A program made the position numbers and the translations under genes. DNA of 21,229 bases from DASPJR01 sp035628505 (lineage in GTDB: Bacteria; Planctomycetota; SZUA-567; H5-PLA8): assembly GCA_035628505.1 (NCBI GenBank), contig DASPJR010000201.1, forward strand, positions 1 through 21,229. The letters are read 5' to 3'. This document shows, one piece after another, positions 7,223-13,666 of the stretch. Positions within the stretch are counted from its first letter, which is position 1. Each line of letters opens with the position of its first letter. Below the pieces are notes generated by a model that was not told the DNA's origin, made no database searches, and saw nothing but the letters and a program-made list of their open reading frames with translations.

Positions 7223-7895
7223 AGTCATCGGCGTTGTAAAAAGCGGAAAGGAGGCCACCGTTTACTGCTGCCGCGGCGGCGAGAAGGCCCGCGCGGAACT
7301 GGTCGCGGCAAAAGTGTACCGCTCGCGCGAGCACCGCAATTTCAAGAACGATACGCGCTACTGGGACGGCTACGTGATTCTCGGCAGCCGCTACCGGCGT
7401 GCGTTCGAGAAGAAAACCGCGTTCGGCAAAATCGTTCAGGCCGGCCTGTGGCAGATGCGCGAATATGAAATGATGAGCGCGCTGCATGAAGCCGGCGCCG
7501 ACATCCCCCGCCCCATCGCCGGTGGCGAGAGCGCGATGCTGATGGAATATATGGGCACAGCAGACGCGGCCGCGTCCAAGCTGCAGGAGTGCCGCCCGTC
7601 ACGCGACATTGCGCGCGCCATGTACGAGCGGCTGATGTGGAACATCGAGCTGTTTCTATCGAAGAACTGCATCCACGGGGATCTTTCGCCCTACAACATC
7701 CTCGTTCAGGACGATCGCGCCACGATCATCGATTTTCCGCAAGCCGTCGATCCACGCATGAACCGCCAGTCCAGCGAGCTGCTGCAGCGCGACATCCGCA
7801 ACGTCGCCGCATACTTCGAAAAGTACGGCGTACGCGATGACTATTATCGAAGAGGCGCCGAGTTGTGGAGCAGGTTTGTGAATGGGCAGATGTGA
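7161..7895 (+). CDS. RIO-type atypical protein kinase
   Basis: A protein of 244 residues with the full set of RIO kinase motifs: P-loop VKSGKEATVY (27-35), ATP-binding lysine in VAAKVY (Lys51), hinge MEYMG, catalytic loop IHGDLSPYNI (Asp174, Asn179) and metal-binding IIDFPQAVDP (Asp191). It is closest to RIO1-type proteins, which in eukaryotes and archaea act on ribosome maturation; the role of bacterial members is unclear. There is no upstream ATG in frame. TTG 7161 and TTG 7176 are both possible starts; GGAG (7163-7166) is suitably placed for 7176. The gene lies between two near-identical family A REPINs and its stop is 7 bases before the second. Confidence 0.87.
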   Translation: MEITTLEEALESFLDSGWITEVIGVVKSGKEATVYCCRGGEKARAELVAAKVYRSREHRNFKNDTRYWDGYVILGSRYRRAFEKKTAFGKIVQAGLWQMREYEMMSALHEAGADIPRPIAGGESAMLMEYMGTADAAASKLQECRPSRDIARAMYERLMWNIELFLSKNCIHGDLSPYNILVQDDRATIIDFPQAVDPRMNRQSSELLQRDIRNVAAYFEKYGVRDDYYRRGAELWSRFVNGQM

Positions 7896-7902
7896 TAAAG
7901 TT

Positions 7903-8092
7903 GGGTGGCCCAGACGACCACGTCGTCTGGGCGCGCCAGCGCACGAGGTTACTTCATACGCGTCGCCCAAACAGTTGGAGTGTTAAACGTGGATTAATCT
8001 TCCTGAATTCGCACATTGGAACTGCTTCGCAACGCCGGTGATGTAACCTCTTGCGCTTCGCGCCCAGACGGAAAATCTCGTCTGGGCCACCC
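7903..8092. repeat. Family A REPIN f-f'
   Basis: Plus unit with a perfect 11-bp stem (7908-7918 with 7922-7932, loop CAC), spacer 7962-8035 and minus unit 8036-8092. It begins 7 bases after the RIO kinase stop. The spacer nearly matches that of b-b'. The minus unit carries the same GGAAAATCT loop as b'. The hairpin next to the stop codon may act as the kinase transcript's 3' end. Confidence 0.9.
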
Positions 8093-8195
8093 AATTGATA
8101 GTGTTCTGAATTCGCACATTGGAACTGCTCGGCGACGCGCGTGGTGTAACCTCTTGCGCTTCGCGCCCAGACGAAACATCTCGTCTGGGCCACCC
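8093..8195 (-). repeat. Family A REP unit g with conserved leader block
   Basis: A minus-orientation unit (8136-8195) with a perfect 10-bp stem (8165-8174 with 8181-8190, loop AACATC). It is preceded by the same CTGAATTCGCAC...GGAACTGC block that precedes the minus half of REPINs b-b' and f-f'. It ends in CACCC 46 bases before the RAYT-1 start codon, so it is the immediate left boundary of that gene. Confidence 0.88.
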
Positions 8196-8241
8196 GGATG
8201 GATATTGCCTCACGGCAAGGTTAAAGATACGTTGATTCTGT

Positions 8242-8751
8242 ATGGCACATCGAAAAATCTATGACGACGAAGCACACGTCCACTTCATGACATTCTCATG
8301 CTACAAGCGGCGCCGGCTGTTGGACACGGATCAAGCCAAACGACTCATGGTAGGCGTTCTGGGAGCGAAGTTAGCGGCTCAGAAGGGGAAGTGTATTCGA
8401 TTCGTAATCATGCCCAACCATGTTCACAGTCTGGTCTGGTTTCCGGAACCAAGGCAATCCAGCTGTTTTCTGCAGCAATGGAAGCAGCGCACTTCAGTGC
8501 TGCTTAAGGAATATCTAAGCAGCTTCTTGAAAAACTACGCGCAGCAGTTCAGCCTGGACGAGCCAATCTGGCAGCCGCGCTCGTATGACTTCAACGTTTT
8601 CACCGAGAAGAAACTGCTGGAGAAGCTGGCATACATTCACAACAACCCCGTAAGAGCACGACTGGTTGAAGATCCATGTGACTGGGCATTCAGCTCAGCC
8701 CGCTTTTATTTTCAGGGAAAGTCCGTTGGTTTACCGGTCGGAATGATCTGA
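8242..8751 (+). CDS. REP-associated tyrosine transposase (RAYT-1)
   Basis: A Y1-type HuH transposase of the TnpA-REP group, related to IS200/IS605 TnpA. Members nick and move single-stranded REP/REPIN DNA. The 169-residue product is full length: N-terminal strand HVHFMTFSCYKRRRLL, HuH motif IMPNHVHSLVW (His60, His62), and the C-terminal motif YIHNNPVRARLV with likely catalytic Tyr131, then WAFSSARFY. No residue of the motifs appears lost, so it may be active. The ATG at 8242 has no close Shine-Dalgarno. The gene is bracketed by family A units in inverted orientation (8195 on the left, 8764 on the right), the normal layout for a RAYT with its cognate repeats. Confidence 0.93.
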   Translation: MAHRKIYDDEAHVHFMTFSCYKRRRLLDTDQAKRLMVGVLGAKLAAQKGKCIRFVIMPNHVHSLVWFPEPRQSSCFLQQWKQRTSVLLKEYLSSFLKNYAQQFSLDEPIWQPRSYDFNVFTEKKLLEKLAYIHNNPVRARLVEDPCDWAFSSARFYFQGKSVGLPVGMI

Positions 8752-8763
8752 GACTCAAATGCC

Positions 8764-8949
8764 GGGTGGCCCAGACGACGAAGTCGTCTGGGCGCGCCAG
8801 CGCACGAGGTTACTTCCTACGCGTCGCCCAAACAGTTCGCGTGTAGAACTTGGAACGATGCCTGAATTCGTACGATGAAATGCTCCGCCACACGCACGGT
8901 GTAACCTCTTGCGCTTCGCGCCCAGACGAAAAATTCGTCTGGGCCACCC
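8764..8949. repeat. Family A REPIN i-j
   Basis: Plus unit starting 12 bases after the RAYT-1 stop, with a perfect 11-bp stem (8769-8779 with 8783-8793, loop GAA), a diverged spacer and a minus unit with an 11-bp stem (8920-8930 with 8934-8944, loop AAA). In position and layout it corresponds to f-f' on the other side of RAYT-1. Confidence 0.9.
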
Positions 8950-9052
8950 ACTCAATGCTGTTTTGAATTCGTAGATAAAACTGCTATGCCACGCGCGTGA
9001 TGTAACCTCTTGCGCTTCGCGCCCAGACGAAACATCTCGTCTGGGCCACCCC
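8950..9052 (-). repeat. Family A REP unit k with conserved leader block
   Basis: A minus-orientation unit (8991-9052) with a 10-bp stem (9021-9030 with 9037-9046) and the same AACATC loop as unit g. It is preceded by a TTGAATTCGTAG block related to that before g. It ends 5 bases before the murA stop codon (murA is on the minus strand), so its hairpin lies at the 3' end of the murA message. Confidence 0.88.
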
Positions 9053-9057
9053 GGCAA

Positions 9058-10356
9058 TTACACCATCGGCGGTTTTTCGGGGCCTTCGTCGGGTGCGCGC
9101 TTAATGCTGGCGCCGAGGCTGCGGAGCTTGCCTTCGAAATTATCGTAGCCGCGGTCGATGTGGTAAATGCGCTTCACTTCCGTCTCGCCTTCGGCCGCGA
9201 GAGCAGCAAGCACCAGCGCGGCGCCGGCGCGCAGGTCACTGGCCATCACCGGAGCGCCCTGCAGCTTGTCGCTGCCGATCACCACGCAGGTGTTGTTCAC
9301 GCGCAGCACGCGCGCGCCCATGCGCTTGAGCTCGGCGACATGGTTGAGCCGGTCCGGGTAAATGCCGTCGATAAAAACGCTCGCACCCATGCCAAAGCAC
9401 ATCAGCGCCATCATCTGCGCCTGTAGATCGGTCGGGAATCCAGGATACGGCAGCGTCGCGATCTCAACTTCCTTCGGCCGGCCTTCCATGCCGACGGAGA
9501 CCACTTTGCAGTTGCGGTTGAAGCTGATCTCGGCTTCCTTGAATTTGTCGAACACCGCTTCCAGATGCGTCGGGTCGATGTTCTTTACAATCACTTCGCC
9601 GCGCGTGATCGCTCCGGCCATGAGCAGCGTTGCCGCTTCAATGCGATCGGGAATGACTTCGTAGCTGCAGCCTTCCAGCTTGCGCACACCGCGGATGCGG
9701 ATGCGGTGGCTGCCTGCACCTTCGATGCTTGCGCCCATCGAAATCAGGAAATTGGCGAGGTCCACGACCTCCGGCTCGCACGCGGCGTGTTCGATGACCG
9801 TCTGCCCTTCGGCGAGTACCGCCGCCATCATCACGTTGCCCGTGCCGAGCACCGATGACCCCATGTTTCCGCCGAGGTAAATATTCGCGCCGCGCAGCCG
9901 CTTGGCGGTCGCGATGACATAGCCGTGTTCAATCTTGATGTCCGCGCCGAGGGCACGCAGACCTTTCAGATGCAGATCAACGGGGCGGTCGCCGAAGGCA
10001 CATCCGCCCGGCAGCGACACCTTGGCGTAGCCGCGCTTGGCCAGCAGCGGGCCAAGCACGCAGAAGCTCGCGCGCATCATGCTGACCAGTTCGTACGGCG
10101 CGACGCTTGCTTCTTCGCTGACCACCTTGGTATTGAGGCGTCCCAGCGCGTCACGTTCAACGCTGACTCCCAGCGTCCCGAGAATGCGGGCGAGAAAGTC
10201 CACATCGCGCAGGCGTGGGACATTGCCGATCGAGCACGGCCCCTCGGCCAGGATGGTCGCAGCCATGATGGGCAGCGCCGAGTTTTTTGAACCGCTTGCG
10301 ACGACTTCGCCCTTCAGGCGGCGGCCGCCTTCGATGATGAACTTTTCAAGACCCAT
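9058..10356 (-). CDS. murA: UDP-N-acetylglucosamine 1-carboxyvinyltransferase MurA
   Basis: Catalyses the first committed step of peptidoglycan synthesis, transfer of enolpyruvate from PEP to UDP-GlcNAc, in the cytoplasm. The 432-residue product is full length. Visible active-site residues are Lys24-Asn25 in SGSKNSALP, the PEP-loop cysteine Cys119 in LPGGCAFGDRPVDLH (the fosfomycin target; the enzyme should be sensitive on this residue alone), Asp310 in FPTDLQAQ and Arg402 in IDRGYD. The start ATG at 10356 has GGAG 6 bases upstream. A hairpin lies in the leader. It is divergent from the zinc-ribbon gene and its stop codon abuts a family A repeat. Confidence 0.96.
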   Translation of the reverse strand: MGLEKFIIEGGRRLKGEVVASGSKNSALPIMAATILAEGPCSIGNVPRLRDVDFLARILGTLGVSVERDALGRLNTKVVSEEASVAPYELVSMMRASFCVLGPLLAKRGYAKVSLPGGCAFGDRPVDLHLKGLRALGADIKIEHGYVIATAKRLRGANIYLGGNMGSSVLGTGNVMMAAVLAEGQTVIEHAACEPEVVDLANFLISMGASIEGAGSHRIRIRGVRKLEGCSYEVIPDRIEAATLLMAGAITRGEVIVKNIDPTHLEAVFDKFKEAEISFNRNCKVVSVGMEGRPKEVEIATLPYPGFPTDLQAQMMALMCFGMGASVFIDGIYPDRLNHVAELKRMGARVLRVNNTCVVIGSDKLQGAPVMASDLRAGAALVLAALAAEGETEVKRIYHIDRGYDNFEGKLRSLGASIKRAPDEGPEKPPMV

Positions 10357-10375
10357 TTTTGTCTCCGTGGCAGAG

Positions 10376-10392
10376 GCTGCCGGACCGGCAGC
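10376..10392 (-). promoter_or_regulatory. Hairpin in the murA leader
   Basis: A perfect 7-bp stem GCTGCCG/CGGCAGC with loop GAC, 20 bases upstream of the murA start. It lies just before the Shine-Dalgarno on the murA message, so it could affect translation. It has no recognised class and may be chance. Confidence 0.3.
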
Positions 10393-10547
10393 GTGTGTCT
10401 TCTAACATCGTCCAGCGGAGAGGGTTGGCTGAAGCAAATCACATCGTGAAGTCTGAATAAAACTGGCCTTTTGCCTGAGGCTGCTTAAAGTGTTCTGTGA
10501 GCTGTTCCTGTGATGTGAGCAACGCCTTCCAGCCATGCGGTGCGCCT

Positions 10548-13067
10548 ATGCTCATTGTTTATTGTGACAATTGCGATTTGCGCATCCTGCAGAAGGACAT
10601 GGAATCCGGCGGCGTCGTGCAAGTCGCTGAAAACAAATATCTCTGCCCAAAATGCGCGCCGCTTCAGCAGGCCAAGCCGCCCTCCGGACGCAGTCCGGCC
10701 AGTTCCCCCGTCAGCGCCGATTCACCGGTTGTCCGTCCTGCGTCTGGGGAAGTCCGTCAGTCTCGCGCAACGATCCGTCTACCGAAGCCTGGCGAGCGCG
10801 CTTCGGCGGCGATGACACGACCCGAATCTGCCGCCATGCGCGCACCCGCGGCTGGCGCCGGACCGGCGCCAGGGGGTGCAAAGAAAAACAATCTCATCAT
10901 TATCGGCGCGGGCGTTGGTGTGCTGCTGATTATTGCAGGGATCCTGATTTTCGGCGCATCCTCTCCGCCGCCGGCTCAGAAGGTCGCTCAGGCGTCGCCA
11001 GCAAACGCCTCCGGGAGTAAGCCGCCGCCCTCGGCGATTGATCTGGCAAAGAACGCGGAAAAGACAGAGGGCGTAAAGCTCGCCGAGGCCGCCGATAAGG
11101 CCTCCAACTCAGACGAACGCAAAAAGAATCTGCCTTCGTGGATGCGCGAGGCGGCGCAGGACCCTGAAAAGCCCGGCGCGCGGCGCGCGGCGCAACTCAG
11201 CGAGGTGCCGGCATTGCCTCCGCCCGAAGCGCAGCGCACGCAGGGGAATGAAACCATCTTCTTCGACGATGCGCTGCCCAAAGGCGCTATTGCGAAGGGA
11301 ACAATGGGCGACAAGTCGTGGAAGTGGGTGGGCGCACCTGAGCATCCTGTTTTCAGCGGGAAGTTCTCACACACGTATGCCGGAGCCGTCACGAACCCGC
11401 GTGATCAGCATTACTTTGACAGCGCCAGCCCGCCATTGAGCGTCGGGCCGAACGACACGCTCTTCGTTTACGCTTATCTCGATCCCAAGTCGACGCCGCG
11501 TGAAATCATGATGCAGTGGAGTTTCAAAACGTTCGAGCACCGCGCGTATTGGGGCGAGGATCTGATTCCGCTGGGAACAAATTTTTCTCCGAGCCGCCTG
11601 CCGATGGGGCCGCTTCCAAAAGCCGGCGAGTGGGTGCGGCTGGAGGTCCTGGCGTCGCAGATCGGCGTGCAGTCAGACAACGAGCTGCTGCACGGATGGG
11701 CCTTTAATCAGTCAGACGGCGTGGTCTACTGGGACAAGGCCGGTATCGTACGCGGTCCGAAGCCCGATGTCGCGCTGAAGACGCCGCCTTCCACACCCAC
11801 GCCGCCGCCCGCGCAGACACCTCCACCCGCTCCTGTGCCGGCCAGCGGAGGCCTGGCTTTGGCGTCCTCCACGCTGGCTCTCCGATCGAACGATTATGCG
11901 CAGCTCGCCAGAGTCAGCTGCACGCAGATGACCGGCGGCGGAGACTACGACAATTTCCTGGGCAAAGGCGGAAAGTCGAAGGCCATCTGGGCGAAAAACA
12001 CGCCGCAGAATACGCTTACGGCGACATTCACTCTTCCTGAGAACCGCTACGCCGATGGCCTGCTGATTGTGCGCAGTCTGCGCCACGGACGCAAAGATCC
12101 GTGCCGGCTGGGGCTGGTGCTCAACGGCCAGGAAATTTTCAACGGCGTGGACCCGGCGAAAGACAACCAGGCCTTTTACGACCACAAGTTCAGCATTCCA
12201 ACGGGCATTCTCAAAGGCGGCGCCAACGAACTGAAAATCCAGAACCTGGAAGAGTCCGGCCCTCCCGGCGGTGATCCGTGGTACATGGTTCAGAGCGTCG
12301 AGGTTTTCGGCGCGCTGCTGCGGGAGTTCCCGCCGATCGTCAGCGACTTCCAGCGGGCGCAGATGAAAACGTACGAGCAGGCCTTTGAGCTGCTGTTGAA
12401 AAAAGACGTCGACGTCGCGGGCCGTCTTGAAACGATCATCCGGATGAATACGTCCACCCCGGCCGCGGCCAATGTGTTTGCCGCCGCGGAAGCGAAAGAA
12501 AAAGGCGAGCCGTCGCTGAAGCTCTTCCCCGCCGTCGAGCGCGCGCTTGAACTGCACGTCCAATCGCTCGAGAACTTCCGCAAGAAGCCGCCGGCCGAGC
12601 AGGTCAAAGTGGAGAAGCTCAAAGCCAGCGGCACGATCTCGCGCGTGGACGGCTCGAAAGTTTTCGTTAAAGCCGGAGGTATCGAAATGTCGCTCGATAT
12701 CACCGCGCTGCCGAACACACTTTTCCTGAAAGCGCTGGCGCTGGATGAAACCAAGCCGGCCGGCCTGGGCGACAAGGCAGCGTGGCTGCTCGGACAGGGC
12801 AACGTCGAAGAGGCGCAGGCTGTTCTGAAAAAGCTGAAGAAAGAAGAGCGCCCCGAGTGGGCGGGAATGTTCAGCGAGTATGCCGCGCTGGATCGGCTGA
12901 TGAAATTCGAGACCGCTGTCCAGTCGCTCGATCTATCGATCAAACACGGTAAGCTCGACACCGCGCAAATCGTGCTGAACAACCTGAAGAAGGAATATCC
13001 GGAGTTTATCGACGCCAACAAAGAGCGCTTTGATTATCTCGCCGCCCGCGTCGAAAAGAAGAAGTAA
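10548..13067 (+). CDS. Membrane-anchored zinc-ribbon protein with beta-sandwich modules
   Basis: Unknown function. From ATG 10548 the product has 839 residues: a four-cysteine zinc ribbon (Cys6, Cys9, Cys33, Cys36), a Pro/Ala-rich linker, one membrane helix (about 115-136, NLIIIGAGVGVLLIIAG), another charged linker, then an outside part. The outside part has a module at about 236-402 with WVRLEV and WAFNQSDGVVYWDKAG, a signature I associate with planctomycete envelope proteins, a Pro-rich hinge, a second beta-sandwich at about 435-590 that looks carbohydrate-binding-like, and a helical tail to the end. The helix orientation would put the zinc ribbon in the cytoplasm. An in-frame GTG at 10497 would add 17 residues; neither start has a clear Shine-Dalgarno. 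Confidence 0.75.
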   Translation: MLIVYCDNCDLRILQKDMESGGVVQVAENKYLCPKCAPLQQAKPPSGRSPASSPVSADSPVVRPASGEVRQSRATIRLPKPGERASAAMTRPESAAMRAPAAGAGPAPGGAKKNNLIIIGAGVGVLLIIAGILIFGASSPPPAQKVAQASPANASGSKPPPSAIDLAKNAEKTEGVKLAEAADKASNSDERKKNLPSWMREAAQDPEKPGARRAAQLSEVPALPPPEAQRTQGNETIFFDDALPKGAIAKGTMGDKSWKWVGAPEHPVFSGKFSHTYAGAVTNPRDQHYFDSASPPLSVGPNDTLFVYAYLDPKSTPREIMMQWSFKTFEHRAYWGEDLIPLGTNFSPSRLPMGPLPKAGEWVRLEVLASQIGVQSDNELLHGWAFNQSDGVVYWDKAGIVRGPKPDVALKTPPSTPTPPPAQTPPPAPVPASGGLALASSTLALRSNDYAQLARVSCTQMTGGGDYDNFLGKGGKSKAIWAKNTPQNTLTATFTLPENRYADGLLIVRSLRHGRKDPCRLGLVLNGQEIFNGVDPAKDNQAFYDHKFSIPTGILKGGANELKIQNLEESGPPGGDPWYMVQSVEVFGALLREFPPIVSDFQRAQMKTYEQAFELLLKKDVDVAGRLETIIRMNTSTPAAANVFAAAEAKEKGEPSLKLFPAVERALELHVQSLENFRKKPPAEQVKVEKLKASGTISRVDGSKVFVKAGGIEMSLDITALPNTLFLKALALDETKPAGLGDKAAWLLGQGNVEEAQAVLKKLKKEERPEWAGMFSEYAALDRLMKFETAVQSLDLSIKHGKLDTAQIVLNNLKKEYPEFIDANKERFDYLAARVEKKK

Positions 13068-13114
13068 TCGCCGCCGCCCCTCCCGTTACTGCATAGAATT
13101 CGTCGAGTGTTCAC

Positions 13115-13645
13115 CTAGCCTGCGCCGCGTCCATACTCTGCCATGGCGCGCTGCTCGAGGGCCTTGATGAAGGCGTCTTTGCCGTCCATATACGCTTCAC
13201 GATCGTCGCGGAAGTTTTCGGCGAGCTCCAGCTTCAGCCGCCCATAGGCAAGCGCCTCATCCGGATGCGTGCGGAGGTAATCGCGAAAAGCGATGTGGCG
13301 AATCCAGAAATCGCCGCCGCGCTCGACCATGTGAATATGCTGCGCGCGCACGCCGTTTTCGAAGCGCCTGAAGAACCGCCGCTCCGGCATGACCTTTTCA
13401 AATTCCGGCACGTACTCGTACCCGAGTTTCTGCAGCAGCGCGATCCACAGCGGCGCATCGGACATGCGCGGCAGGCCGATCAAAATGTCGATCACCGGCT
13501 TGGCCGCGAGCCCCTCAACGGCCGTGCTGCCGACATGCTCAATCTCCGCCGGAGCCTTGATGAGTTCGCGAATGCGTTCACATTCGTCCCGGAACAAAAG
13601 CGGCCAGCGCGGGTCGTAGAGTGTGACGATGATGGGCTCGGACAT
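13115..13645 (-). CDS. GrpB-family protein (UPF0157, nucleotidyltransferase-like)
   Basis: A 176-residue protein with the family hallmark HVGSTAVEGLAAKPVIDI at about residues 37-54 and the downstream RFFRRFENG and HIHMVERGG segments. The fold belongs to the nucleotidyltransferase group; the cellular role is not established, and some relatives are fused to coenzyme A biosynthesis enzymes. The ATG at 13645 directly precedes the conserved start. It follows the Kelch gene on the same strand after 21 bases and may be cotranscribed, though the functions look unrelated. It is convergent with the zinc-ribbon gene (47-base gap). Confidence 0.9.
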   Translation of the reverse strand: MSEPIIVTLYDPRWPLLFRDECERIRELIKAPAEIEHVGSTAVEGLAAKPVIDILIGLPRMSDAPLWIALLQKLGYEYVPEFEKVMPERRFFRRFENGVRAQHIHMVERGGDFWIRHIAFRDYLRTHPDEALAYGRLKLELAENFRDDREAYMDGKDAFIKALEQRAMAEYGRGAG

Positions 13646-13666
13646 GGATGAAAACGAGATACTCCA

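Noticed and set aside
6152..9052. The repeat cluster as a CRISPR array
   Set aside because: Units alternate in orientation, contain long internal hairpins, are separated by unequal and partly conserved spacers, and no cas gene is present.
10497..10547. GTG 10497 as start of the zinc-ribbon protein
   Set aside because: It adds 17 residues unrelated to the zinc ribbon and has no better ribosome-binding site than ATG 10548; kept only as an alternative.
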